From Flavobacterium plurextorum (GTDB lineage Bacteria; Bacteroidota; Bacteroidia; Flavobacteriales; Flavobacteriaceae), in assembly GCF_002217395.1 (NCBI RefSeq), contig NZ_MUHD01000030.1, forward strand, positions 1-64,000: a stretch of 64,000 bases of DNA, given 5' to 3'. Shown piece by piece: positions 24,906 to 33,019 of the stretch. Each line of letters opens with the position of its first letter. Position 1 is the first letter of the stretch. The position numbers and the translations under genes were made by a program. The notes under the pieces were generated by a model. The model made no database searches, had not been told where the DNA came from, and worked only from the letters and a program-made list of their open reading frames with translations.

Positions 24906-25676
24906 TTATTGCTTTTTTGCTTCGTTCCAGAAAACATCCATTTCGGCTAAAGTCATATCCATTAAAGGTTTCCCTAATTCACCTGCTTTACTTTCTAAAT
25001 ATTGAAAGCGTTTGATGAATTTTTTATTAGTGCGTTCCAGGGCATCTTCTGGATTAACATTTAAAAAACGCGCATAATTTATCATGGAGAATAAAACATC
25101 TCCAAATTCGGCTTCAATTTTATCTTGATCGCCGGATCTAACTTCTACTTGAAGTTCTTCTAATTCTTCTTGAACCTTATCCCAAACTTGATGCGGTTCT
25201 TCCCAATCAAAACCAACACCTTTTACTTTATCTTGAATACGGCTTGCTTTTACTAATGCAGGAAGACTTCTAGGTACACCTTCTAAAACTGATTTTTTAC
25301 CTTCTTTAAGTTTAAGCTTTTCCCAGTTTTGTTTTACTTCTTCTTCATCTTTCACGACTGTGTCGCTGTATATATGAGGATGGCGATGAATCAATTTACC
25401 ACAAATTTCATTACATACATCAGCAATATCAAAATCATTTGTTTCTGAACCTATTTTTGCATAAAAAACAATGTGAAGCAGTAAATCACCTAGTTCTTTT
25501 TTTACTTCATTCAAATCATTATCTAAAATAGCATCACCCAATTCGTAAGTTTCTTCAATCGTTAAATGTCTCAGCGTTTGCAATGTCTGTTTTTTATCCC
25601 ACGGGCATTGCTCACGAAGTTCATCCATTATAATTAATAATCTTTCAAAAGCTTTTAATTGAAGTTCTTTGCTCAT
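24906..25676 (-). CDS. mazG: Nucleoside triphosphate pyrophosphohydrolase MazG
   Basis: A house-cleaning enzyme that hydrolyses (d)NTPs to monophosphates. Two MazG domains are visible. The N-terminal one has CPWDKKQTLQTLRHLTIEETYELGDAI and the EExxELGDLL metal motif. The C-terminal one has EELEELQVEV with the matching EAEFGDVLFSMINYARF. The length of 256 residues fits the E. coli-type protein. The stop lies one base from the stop of the convergent regulator gene, so transcripts must overlap. It follows the DUF5606 and def genes, but a terminator lies between it and DUF5606. Confidence 0.95.
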   Translation of the reverse strand: MSKELQLKAFERLLIIMDELREQCPWDKKQTLQTLRHLTIEETYELGDAILDNDLNEVKKELGDLLLHIVFYAKIGSETNDFDIADVCNEICGKLIHRHPHIYSDTVVKDEEEVKQNWEKLKLKEGKKSVLEGVPRSLPALVKASRIQDKVKGVGFDWEEPHQVWDKVQEELEELQVEVRSGDQDKIEAEFGDVLFSMINYARFLNVNPEDALERTNKKFIKRFQYLESKAGELGKPLMDMTLAEMDVFWNEAKKQ

Positions 25677-25718
25677 TTTTTATATTTTTTATGTTTCAGG
25701 CAAGTGATTGTAAAAGTA

Positions 25719-25754
25719 AAAAATCCTGTCAAGAAAACATCTCAACAGGATTAA
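25719..25754 (-). terminator. Terminator of the DUF5606 gene
   Basis: AATCCTGT and ACAGGATT are the arms, with inner TCAAG/CTTGA-type pairing. On the minus strand a T run follows. It separates DUF5606 from mazG. Confidence 0.75.
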
Positions 25755-25777
25755 TATATTTAAATTCAGAAAAACTA

Positions 25778-26263
25778 TTATTCTTCTTTCTGAGCTTTTG
25801 CTTTTTTAGCAGCTGGAGCTTTTTTCACTTTTTCTTCTACTGCTGGAGTTTCTTCTGGAGCTTCTGCTGCAGCTGGTGCTAAATCAGTAACTAAACCTTT
25901 AGCTTGAAGTGAATTATACCAGTTTAATACTTTTTTAATATCAGAAGGATAAACTCTTTCTTCGTCATATTCTGGTAAAATTTCTTTAAAATAAGCACTT
26001 AATGTTGCGTTATCTTCTTTATGCGAAATAGCTTGACCTTTGTTTTCTTTAGCAGCAATTTTTTGCATTACTTCAGTCAATGGTTTTTCTCCTTCGTATG
26101 TATAAATTGAAATTTCTGATAATAAACTTACATTACTTTTTAAGTTTACAGTAATTTTTTTTCCGTCTAATAATGATTCTGCCACAAAACCTGTACGAGT
26201 CTGTACTTTCAATACATATAAACCTGGTTTCCCAGAAATGGCTAAAATTTTGTCTAAATTCAT
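25778..26263 (-). CDS. DUF5606 domain protein
   Basis: The 161 residues start MNLDKILAISGKPGLYVLKVQTRTGFVAESLLDGK, the conserved core of the Bacteroidota family DUF5606. A second conserved block is LSAYFKEILPEYDEERVYPSDIKKVLNWYN. The tail (about 128-161) is a low-complexity run of Ala, Pro, Glu and Lys. The function is unknown. The gene commonly travels with def, ruvX and mazG in this phylum, as it does here, which hints at a housekeeping role connected with translation or nucleotide metabolism. It begins 65 bases after def and is probably co-transcribed with it. Confidence 0.85.
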   Translation of the reverse strand: MNLDKILAISGKPGLYVLKVQTRTGFVAESLLDGKKITVNLKSNVSLLSEISIYTYEGEKPLTEVMQKIAAKENKGQAISHKEDNATLSAYFKEILPEYDEERVYPSDIKKVLNWYNSLQAKGLVTDLAPAAAEAPEETPAVEEKVKKAPAAKKAKAQKEE

Positions 26264-26328
26264 GTTTATTAAAATTAGTATTAAGAATTTTATTATATTT
26301 TTTTTATGTTCTAAATTATTCCGAACAT

Positions 26329-26919
26329 TTATCTTCCTTTTTTAGCAGCAGCAAATTTCATTCTATATTCTTGAAATGTTTTACCTTCAGTAATATTTTT
26401 CAATTTTTTCTGAATCAAACGTTTTTTCAAAGATGATATTTTATCTGTAAATAAAACGCCTTCGATATGATCGTATTCGTGCTGAATAACTCTGGCGATT
26501 AAACCATCAAAAACTTCCGTTTTCATTACAAAATCTTCTTCACAATATTCGATAGTAACGGTTGGTTTTCTATAAACGTCTTCACGAACATCTGGAATAC
26601 TTAAACATCCTTCATTAAAACTCCACTCTTCACCTTCTTCTTTAATGATTTTTGCATTGATGAAAGTCTTTTTAAAGCCTTTCAAATCTTTCTGCTCATT
26701 TGATGATAAATCCTCATCGTCACTAAAAGGAGTTGTATCAATAACAAACACACGAATTGGAAGGCCAACCTGCGGTGCAGCAAGCCCAACTCCATATGCA
26801 TTATACATGGTTTCATACATGTTTGCTAAAGTCTCTTTTAAGTTTGGATAATCTGGTGTAATTGCCGTACCCACTTTTCTTAAAACTGGGTCACCATATC
26901 CTACAATTGGTAAAATCAT
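26329..26919 (-). CDS. def: Peptide deformylase
   Basis: Removes the formyl group from the starting methionine of new proteins, using a bound metal. All three motifs are present: GVGLAAPQVG (43-52), EGCLSIPD with metal ligand C105, and QHEYDHIEG with H147, E148 and H151. The length of 196 residues is typical of Bacteroidota enzymes, which carry an insert near residues 65-80. A -7 box (26982-26989) lies upstream. A short AACCC/GGGTT hairpin with a T run sits in the leader (about 26950-26965). Confidence 0.96.
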   Translation of the reverse strand: MILPIVGYGDPVLRKVGTAITPDYPNLKETLANMYETMYNAYGVGLAAPQVGLPIRVFVIDTTPFSDDEDLSSNEQKDLKGFKKTFINAKIIKEEGEEWSFNEGCLSIPDVREDVYRKPTVTIEYCEEDFVMKTEVFDGLIARVIQHEYDHIEGVLFTDKISSLKKRLIQKKLKNITEGKTFQEYRMKFAAAKKGR

Positions 26920-26981
26920 TTGTTCTTGTTTAATGTTTTATCTAACAAAAACCCTATATTGGGTTCTTATATTTCAGCTGG

Positions 26982-26989
26982 CAAAAATA
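26982..26989 (-). promoter_or_regulatory. -7 box TATTTTTG of def
   Basis: Exact TAnnTTTG match on the minus strand, about 63 bases before the def ATG. Confidence 0.5.
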
Positions 26990-27092
26990 GTAAAAAATAG
27001 TCAATGAATAATTTTAAACCTATATTTATGATATATTTTGCATGCTTCTAAAAACTCAGCTATAATTATGCCAAAATAGCTCGTACAATTCT

Positions 27093-27100
27093 TACCTTTG
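27093..27100 (+). promoter_or_regulatory. -7 box TACCTTTG of the FUSC gene
   Basis: Exact TAnnTTTG match, 17 bases before the ATG at 27118. No -33 TTG is seen at the usual distance. Confidence 0.5.
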
Positions 27101-27117
27101 CTAGTAAACCTCACTTT

Positions 27118-29340
27118 ATGTTTGAACGTATCTCGAAATTCACAAATAGTACTTCTTTTTTAAATGCGTCAAAAGTAACCATCGCCTCAGTTGTACCCGT
27201 TTTAATTTTAAATTTTTTAGGACATTTCGAAATAGGTTTTACAATCGCATTAGGTGCATTTTATACATATCCCAGTGATATTCCAAGTTCTTTAAGTCAT
27301 AAAATAAAAGGTCTTATTGTTGCTTCTTTTATTGTTTCGGGTGTAAATTTGTTAGTAAATCTTGCCTATCCGCATCCTTACTTATTTTATCCTTTTTTGG
27401 GCTTTCTATTGTTTATATGCTCAATGATTTCGGTATATGGCCAGAGAGCAACATTGGTTTCATTTTCTGCTTTATTATCGATTTCATTATCATTTGGTCA
27501 CTTGCATGAAGGCTGGGAAGCTTTTCAATACTCTGGTTTTATTTTTGTCGGAGGAATTTTATATTTAGTAGTTTCTCTTGTTTTTCACTTTGTACAGCCT
27601 TATAAATATATAGAACTGCAAATTGCCGAAGGTATAAAGCTAACGTCTAAATACTTAAAACTTAGAGGCGATTTATGGAATCCTGAAGCAAATCGAGAAA
27701 AGATAATCGAAAAACAACTCGCAATACAAGTTGATCTTAATTTGATTCATGAAGATTTGAGAAAAATGCTGATTGGAAATCAAAATACATCAGGAACAAC
27801 AAGTCAAAATCGAAAAATGCTGTTGGTTTTTATAACCTTAGTAGAAATTCAAGAGCTTGCTTTGTATACTTCTTTTGATCATAATAAGATTCATGAAAAA
27901 TTTAATAAACATCCTGAAGTTTTACGCAGCTATCAAAATGTAGCTTATAAACTGGCATCAACTTTAAAAAAGCTTTCTAAAAACGTACAACATATTGCTG
28001 TTTATGTTGACAAAAATGATTTGAAAGATGAACTTGATGCTCTTGAGTTTGCAATTTTTGATTATGAAAAGAGTCTAGGTAAAGAAGAAGCTGCAGAAGG
28101 CGTATTAATGCTTACTAATATGCTGAAATACGCCAAAAATCAAGTTGGAAAAATCAAAACTATTCAACGTGCATTATCACTGGCAATGCAGTCTTATAAA
28201 TTAAAAGATAAAGACAAGGAATTAGAAAAATTCTTAACACCGCAATATTATCCACTGCGAACTTTAATTGAAAATCTAAGCTATTCGTCGTCAATATTCA
28301 GACATTCGATTCGCTTAACGGTAACTATTTTGTGCGGTTTAATTCTTGGTCAATTATTACATCTTCAAAATAATTACTGGATTCTGTTAACTATAGTTGT
28401 AATTATGCGCCCTGGATATGGCTTAACTAAAGAAAGATCGTATAATAGAATTTTCGGAACTATTCTAGGAGGCCTTTTAGCGTTTGGAATTGTATCACTT
28501 ATTCAAAACCATGTTGCTTTGAGTATTTTCTCGATTGTTTGTATGCTTCTCGGAATCTCGTTTACTCAAATTAACTATAAAATAAGCGCCACATTTGTAA
28601 CGATGTATGTTGTGTTTATTTACGGAATTTTGACGCCAAATGTTGTTGAAGTAATTCAGTTTAGAATACTCGATTCGCTTGCTGGCGCCACTTTGGCTTT
28701 TATCGCCAATCAATTTTTATGGCCGGCTTGGGAATTTTTAAATACACCAATTCATATCGAAAATTCGATTAGAGCAAATAGAAATTATCTTAAAGAAATT
28801 GCTGATTTCTATAATAAAAAAGGTGAAGTTCCTACCTCTTATAAATTAGCAAGAAAAAACGCTTTTGTTGAGACTGGAAATTTAATGACTTCTTTTCAAA
28901 GGATGATGCAAGAACCAAAATCTAAGCAAAAAACTATGCCTTTGGTAAACAAGTTAGTGGTTTTAAATCATTCTTTTTTATCAGCTTTAGCTTCTTTGTC
29001 AACTTACATACAGTCACATCAAACAACATCGGCCTCAGAATCATTCAATTACATCATAAAAACTATTCTTCAAAATTTAGAGCATTCTATTTCAATTTTA
29101 AGAAATGAAGCTATTATAACAGATACTTTCTTTGACAAAGAAGATGTTACACTGCAATTTGAAGAGCTTAAACGCCGAAATTTTTCGCGTCTTGCTGCTG
29201 ATGATGAACTGGACAAGGAAACACGTCAAGCAAAAATGCAGGAAGCTCAAATGGTTATTGAGCAATTAATTTGGATGAGCAATCTTGCAGAAAAAATATT
29301 AAAAATTACAAAAGAACTAAAAACAACAAATCCAGATTAA
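27118..29340 (+). CDS. FUSC-family (YccS/YhfK-like) membrane transporter
   Basis: The 740 residues carry two bundles of membrane helices (about 18-155 and 398-530), each followed by a long, mainly helical cytoplasmic region. The second bundle has NNYWILLTIVVIMRPGYGLTKERSYNRIFGTILGG, the FUSC/ArAE signature. Relatives include YccS and the aromatic acid efflux protein AaeB. The substrate is unknown. The stop codon lies inside the terminator stem that follows. The gene is inserted, with mqo, between ruvX and def, which are often neighbours in relatives. Confidence 0.85.
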   Translation: MFERISKFTNSTSFLNASKVTIASVVPVLILNFLGHFEIGFTIALGAFYTYPSDIPSSLSHKIKGLIVASFIVSGVNLLVNLAYPHPYLFYPFLGFLLFICSMISVYGQRATLVSFSALLSISLSFGHLHEGWEAFQYSGFIFVGGILYLVVSLVFHFVQPYKYIELQIAEGIKLTSKYLKLRGDLWNPEANREKIIEKQLAIQVDLNLIHEDLRKMLIGNQNTSGTTSQNRKMLLVFITLVEIQELALYTSFDHNKIHEKFNKHPEVLRSYQNVAYKLASTLKKLSKNVQHIAVYVDKNDLKDELDALEFAIFDYEKSLGKEEAAEGVLMLTNMLKYAKNQVGKIKTIQRALSLAMQSYKLKDKDKELEKFLTPQYYPLRTLIENLSYSSSIFRHSIRLTVTILCGLILGQLLHLQNNYWILLTIVVIMRPGYGLTKERSYNRIFGTILGGLLAFGIVSLIQNHVALSIFSIVCMLLGISFTQINYKISATFVTMYVVFIYGILTPNVVEVIQFRILDSLAGATLAFIANQFLWPAWEFLNTPIHIENSIRANRNYLKEIADFYNKKGEVPTSYKLARKNAFVETGNLMTSFQRMMQEPKSKQKTMPLVNKLVVLNHSFLSALASLSTYIQSHQTTSASESFNYIIKTILQNLEHSISILRNEAIITDTFFDKEDVTLQFEELKRRNFSRLAADDELDKETRQAKMQEAQMVIEQLIWMSNLAEKILKITKELKTTNPD

Positions 29341-29363
29341 TTGATCTGGATTTGTTGTTTTTT
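29321..29363. terminator. 17-bp perfect-stem bidirectional terminator overlapping the FUSC stop codon
   Basis: The arms at 29321-29337 and 29344-29360 pair perfectly around a six-base loop. The FUSC stop codon (29338-29340) lies in the loop, and its last codons form the left arm. T runs are on both sides, so it serves mqo from the other strand. Confidence 0.92.
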
Positions 29364-29378
29364 ATATAAATATTGACT

Positions 29379-30875
29379 TTAATTATTCAATTTCAAAACC
29401 TCGGCAGTTTCTTTTCTAAGTTCTGCTAAAAGTTCTGGTTTGTCATTAAGCGTTTTTCCATAAGAAGGAATCATTTCTTTCATTTTTGCTTCCCATTCTG
29501 GTGTTTTAATCTGATTTGTAAAACATCTTCCAATCAAATCAATCATAATGGCAACTGCAGTAGATGCTCCAGGAGAAGCCCCTAATAAAACTGCTAAACT
29601 TCCGTCGTGTGTGCTGATAACTTCTGTACCAAACTCTAGAACTCCGCCTCCATCTTCACCTTTTTTAATAACCTGCACACGTTGTCCTGCTTTTTCTAAT
29701 TTCCAATCTTTAGAACGAGCGCTTGGCAAATATTCACGAAGTGCTTTCATTCTGTCTTTCGGAGTTTGACGAACTTGCTCAATTAGATATTTTGTTAAAG
29801 GAATATTATGATATCCTGCAGAAAGCATAGGAATTAAATTGTTTGCTTTAATCGATAGTGGAAGATCTAAATACGAACCATTTTTCAAGAATCGTGTTGA
29901 GAATCCTGCAAAAGGACCAAACAACAATGCTTTTTCACCATCGATTACACGTGTATCGATATGTGGAACTGACATTGGCGGTGCTCCTACACTTGCTTTT
30001 CCATAAACTTTAGCCTGATGTTTTGCAATAACGTCTGGATTTGTACATTTTAACCATTGTCCGCTTACTGGAAATCCACCATAACCTGCTCCTTCAGGAA
30101 CATTTGCTTTTTCTAATAAAGGTAACGAACCTCCACCAGCTCCAATAAACACAAATTTAGTATATGCTTTTCGCTTTTGACCAGTAGATAAATCAGTGAT
30201 TTTAATTCTCCAAGATTTATCCTCGCGTTGTTTTAATTTTTTAACCTCGTGGTTAAAGTATAAATTAACACCATCTAATTTTTCAAGATAATTAAACATG
30301 CTTCTTGTCAGCGCACCAAAATTAACATCGGTACCAATTTCCATGTGAGTAGCTGCTAATTTTTCATCAGCCGCTCTGCCTTCCATAACCAATGGCATCC
30401 ATTCTTTTAACTGATTAAAATCAGTACTGAATGTCATTTCAGAAAAAATAGGATTACTTTGAAGTGCTTTAAATCTCTTTTTAAGGTATTCTACATTTTT
30501 ATCTCCCCAAACAAAACTCATATGAGGAACACTTTTTATAAAATTTTCTGGAGAAGGTACTTTATTTTGTTGTACCAAATAAGACCAAAACTGGCGGGAA
30601 ATTTCAAAAGATTCAGCAATACTAATTGCTTTTTTTGGATCAATGCTTCCGTCAGCCTTTTCTGGGGTATAATTTAATTCACAAAAAGCAGAGTGTCCGG
30701 TTCCTGCATTGTTCCAAGCATCGGAACTTTCGGCAGCAGCCACATCTAATCTTTCATAAATTTCAATTTTAATATCTGGTTGCAGCTCTTTTAAAATTAA
30801 TCCAAGAGTTGCACTCATAATTCCAGCTCCAATAAGCACTACTTCACTATTGGAACGTATTGTATTGTCAGGCAT
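29379..30875 (-). CDS. mqo: Malate:quinone oxidoreductase
   Basis: An FAD-dependent, membrane-associated enzyme oxidising malate to oxaloacetate and passing electrons to menaquinone. The Rossmann motif VVLIGAGIMSATLG (12-25) is followed by ERLDVAAAESSDAWNNAGTGHSA, the Mqo signature, and the C-terminal SPGASTAVAIMIDLI. The length of 498 residues is standard. It can replace or complement NAD-dependent malate dehydrogenase in the citric acid cycle. It is monocistronic, with a TACCTTTG box about 24 bases upstream, and ends at the shared terminator. Confidence 0.96.
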   Translation of the reverse strand: MPDNTIRSNSEVVLIGAGIMSATLGLILKELQPDIKIEIYERLDVAAAESSDAWNNAGTGHSAFCELNYTPEKADGSIDPKKAISIAESFEISRQFWSYLVQQNKVPSPENFIKSVPHMSFVWGDKNVEYLKKRFKALQSNPIFSEMTFSTDFNQLKEWMPLVMEGRAADEKLAATHMEIGTDVNFGALTRSMFNYLEKLDGVNLYFNHEVKKLKQREDKSWRIKITDLSTGQKRKAYTKFVFIGAGGGSLPLLEKANVPEGAGYGGFPVSGQWLKCTNPDVIAKHQAKVYGKASVGAPPMSVPHIDTRVIDGEKALLFGPFAGFSTRFLKNGSYLDLPLSIKANNLIPMLSAGYHNIPLTKYLIEQVRQTPKDRMKALREYLPSARSKDWKLEKAGQRVQVIKKGEDGGGVLEFGTEVISTHDGSLAVLLGASPGASTAVAIMIDLIGRCFTNQIKTPEWEAKMKEMIPSYGKTLNDKPELLAELRKETAEVLKLNN

Positions 30876-30898
30876 AACAGTAATTTGTTTTTAAAGTG

Positions 30899-30906
30899 CA
30901 AAGGTA
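30899..30906 (-). promoter_or_regulatory. -7 box TACCTTTG of mqo
   Basis: Exact TAnnTTTG match on the minus strand, giving a predicted leader of about 20 bases. Confidence 0.55.
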
Positions 30907-31000
30907 CCTTTTTCAATCGCAAAAAAAAACTAATTTTTACATGATAAAAGTTAGAAAATTATAAATTTTTCCAAAAATGTGAAATTAATCAGAAATAAAC

Positions 31001-31417
31001 CTAAAAACGCTTTGAAGAAAGATAATCCTGAAGCATAATTGTTGCCGAAATCTCATCAATCAAACCTTTATTCTGTCTTTGCTTTTTACTCAAACCACTG
31101 TCGATCATGGTCTGGAATGCCATTTTTGAAGTAAATCGTTCATCAACACGAATTACCTTCATTTCGGGAAAAATATTTGAAAAGTGAGTTACAAAACCTT
31201 TAATTATCGATGCACTCTGAGATGGTTCGCCGTTCATTTGTTTTGGCTCGCCTATTAAAACTGCTTCTACTTTTTCTTTAGCGAAATAATCTTTTAGAAA
31301 ATCAATTAAAGTATGAGTTGGAATCGTAGTTAATCCTGATGCAATAATCTGCATTTCGTCAGTAACAGCAATTCCTGTACGTTTTTGTCCGTAATCTAAT
31401 GAGAGGATTCTAGGCAT
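31001..31417 (-). CDS. ruvX: Holliday junction resolvase-like / rRNA-processing nuclease RuvX (YqgF)
   Basis: An RNase H-fold protein of 138 residues. The motifs RILSLDYGQKRTGIAVTDE (with the first catalytic Asp), AVLIGEPKQMNG and VIRVDERFTSKMA are characteristic. YqgF/RuvX acts in 16S rRNA end maturation in E. coli. A resolvase role is inferred from its fold. A -7 box (31432-31439) lies 15 bases upstream, in the gap after the toxin gene, so ruvX probably has its own promoter besides any read-through from the toxin-antitoxin pair. Confidence 0.93.
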   Translation of the reverse strand: MPRILSLDYGQKRTGIAVTDEMQIIASGLTTIPTHTLIDFLKDYFAKEKVEAVLIGEPKQMNGEPSQSASIIKGFVTHFSNIFPEMKVIRVDERFTSKMAFQTMIDSGLSKKQRQNKGLIDEISATIMLQDYLSSKRF

Positions 31418-31431
31418 TTTATTTTTTTTAG

Positions 31432-31439
31432 CAAATTTA
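31432..31439 (-). promoter_or_regulatory. -7 box TAAATTTG of ruvX
   Basis: Exact TAnnTTTG match on the minus strand between the toxin stop and the ruvX ATG. Confidence 0.5.
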
Positions 31440-31441
31440 CT

Positions 31442-31723
31442 TTAAAATAATGCTTTATGTTTTAAAATACCAATAATATAAACTATTTCTATTTCAGATT
31501 CGATTCTTATAATTGTAGTATAACCTTTAAAAACATAATCTCTATACTTTTCGTCTTTAAAGTAAATAGACTTTTTAAAATAAAAAGGATTCATTAAATC
31601 TTTTTTAATGTTTTTAAGCAGATCTTGTTTAAATTTTTTCGCAGCTTTTGGTTTATCTTTAGCTATATATTTTACTAATTCTTTAAGTTGTAACGCAAAA
31701 TCTTCCGTAAAACTAATCTTCAT
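31442..31723 (-). CDS. RelE/ParE-family toxin
   Basis: A 93-residue protein with the ParE/RelE toxin layout: an N-terminal strand (KISFTEDFALQLKELVKYI), a helical hairpin (KPKAAKKFKQDLLKNIKK), then antiparallel strands (KYRDYVFKGYTTIIRIESEIEIVYIIGILKHKALF). Such toxins cleave ribosome-bound mRNA (RelE) or poison gyrase (ParE), and the sequence alone does not decide which. The start overlaps the end of the upstream antitoxin gene by 11 bases, the usual translational coupling of type II pairs. Confidence 0.82.
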   Translation of the reverse strand: MKISFTEDFALQLKELVKYIAKDKPKAAKKFKQDLLKNIKKDLMNPFYFKKSIYFKDEKYRDYVFKGYTTIIRIESEIEIVYIIGILKHKALF

Positions 31724-31958
31724 ATTTAGAAATTGTTTTTTCTAAAATTTCATCTAACTCTTCAAACGTATAGAATTTTGCGGTACCATTATCAATTTTA
31801 GCTGCTGTAGCCTCAAATTTTCTTTTATTTTTAACAAAATTAGGATCAACAAAGCTATCTTCCTCAACTATTTTCAATTCATCTGAAGAAAATGAACTTA
31901 ATAATTTTAAGATTTTCTCTTTAATTTCCGGCTGAAACTCTAATCTGATCGCTTCCAT
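31713..31958 (-). CDS. Antitoxin partner of the RelE/ParE-like toxin
   Basis: From ATG 31958 this is 81 residues, acidic and mostly helical, without a recognisable N-terminal DNA-binding domain. It ends KIDNGTAKFYTFEELDEILEKTISKYED. The GxxxFYTxEE segment resembles GNFYTEDEA in the second antitoxin (59082), suggesting the two belong to one family. A longer start at 31976 is possible, but an exact -7 box ends at 31978. A transcript would then begin after that ATG, so 31958 is preferred. Placed first in the antitoxin-toxin pair. Confidence 0.75.
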   Translation of the reverse strand: MEAIRLEFQPEIKEKILKLLSSFSSDELKIVEEDSFVDPNFVKNKRKFEATAAKIDNGTAKFYTFEELDEILEKTISKYED

Positions 31959-31977
31959 AACACTATCATTTACCATA

Positions 31978-31985
31978 CAAATATA
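31978..31985 (-). promoter_or_regulatory. -7 box TATATTTG of the toxin-antitoxin pair
   Basis: Exact TAnnTTTG match on the minus strand. Its position decides between the two possible antitoxin starts. Confidence 0.55.
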
Positions 31986-32025
31986 GACCTTTTCTATGTA
32001 AACTCATTTAGGTTTAACTTTCTAA

Positions 32026-32057
32026 TAAAAAATCCGTTCTGAAAAACTCAGAACGGA
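32026..32057 (-). terminator. Terminator of the PAS gene
   Basis: TCCGTTCTGA (32033-32042) pairs with TCAGAACGGA (32048-32057) over a five-base loop. A T run follows on the minus strand. Confidence 0.88.
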
Positions 32058-32092
32058 CCTCACCAAAAATATTTAAAACTAAAAAAATATAT

Positions 32093-32734
32093 CTATCTAT
32101 TAAACAGTCTTCTAAAAAAGCCTCTTTCTTCCTCTTCCTCCTCGTCTTCTTTTTCCTTCTCTTCGTAATTCGCAAACTTAGACTGTGTTTTTTCATGTTC
32201 GTATATCAACTCTTTTATATACTCTACATAAGTTCTCTTTTTCTCCTCTAGAAATCCAATTAAATATTTCTCGCTGTATTCAACACCGCTTGCAGCTTCT
32301 ATTTGCAGCAGTTTTTTATACAACGGTTCAATATGCAGAGAAATAACTTCTTGCGGAACGGCTTGTCTTCTTCCAAAATAGTTCATAATGACTCCGTTTT
32401 CATCTTTTGCAATCTCAAAATCGGTAATAACCCAATAATAACGTCCAGATCTCGCTAAATTCTTTACAATTGCATGGAAGTTTTTTCCAGCTTTAAGATT
32501 TTCCCATAAAACTTTAAAAATGACTTTTGGCATATCTGGGTGACGAATAATATTATGCGGCTGTCCCATTAATTCGTAATCTTCATAACCAGAAACATCA
32601 ACAAAAACTTCATTGGCATATTCAATAATACCAAACGCATTTGTTTTACTCATAATTACTTGTGTCTTGTCCCACGTAACCTCTTTATCTATAACTGGAA
32701 TTCGATTTTGAAGTTGATTTTCTTGATTCATCAT
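32093..32734 (-). CDS. PAS-domain protein with acidic linker and basic C-terminal tip
   Basis: One PAS domain covers about residues 28-135. The segment PHNIIRHPDMPKVIFKVLWENLKAGK resembles the redox- and chemotaxis-type PAS domain of Aer-like proteins. A helical region follows (about 140-185), then a run of 15 mainly Glu, Asp and Lys residues, then the tip RGFFRRLFNR. No kinase, cyclase, methyl-accepting or DNA-binding domain is attached. It would be a stand-alone cytoplasmic sensor or adaptor that acts through protein contact. The amphipathic basic tip may bind membrane or a partner. It is monocistronic. Confidence 0.82.
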   Translation of the reverse strand: MMNQENQLQNRIPVIDKEVTWDKTQVIMSKTNAFGIIEYANEVFVDVSGYEDYELMGQPHNIIRHPDMPKVIFKVLWENLKAGKNFHAIVKNLARSGRYYWVITDFEIAKDENGVIMNYFGRRQAVPQEVISLHIEPLYKKLLQIEAASGVEYSEKYLIGFLEEKKRTYVEYIKELIYEHEKTQSKFANYEEKEKEDEEEEEERGFFRRLFNR

Positions 32735-32975
32735 TTTTTCTGCTTATATTATTTGTTTTGGATTGTACGCTTAATTTCCTTACAAAATTGCTCTGGAATT
32801 ATGTCGCGAAATTAGACAGAAGAAAAAAAGCAAAATCTGATTTTTGTCATATTTTGATATTAAAAAAACTTTTAATGGCTCTTAATTTCAATTTTTATAT
32901 TATTGCTTCTTTATTATTTATCAAAATACAAACAAAAAGTTAAATATATAACATCTTCAAAAGGCTTTCTCTTTT

Positions 32976-33003
32976 TTGCATTTGCCCAAATACCTTATCT
33001 TTG
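32976..33003 (+). promoter_or_regulatory. Promoter of dapD (TTG-N17-TATCTTTG)
   Basis: TTG (32976-32978), a 17-base spacer and TATCTTTG (32996-33003) fit the full Bacteroidota consensus. The ATG is at 33020. This rules out the longer upstream reading as translated. Confidence 0.8.
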
Positions 33004-33019
33004 CCAAAAATTAAACACT

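Noticed and set aside
31959..31976. Longer antitoxin start at 31976
   Set aside because: The -7 box ends at 31978, so a transcript from it would start after that ATG.
32758..32943. 61-codon plus-strand ORF before dapD
   Set aside because: It lies in AT-rich sequence opposite the PAS gene start, with no promoter, and its composition is low-complexity.
32903..33019. Upstream extension of dapD
   Set aside because: It contains the dapD promoter, and the extra residues are not part of the DapD family.
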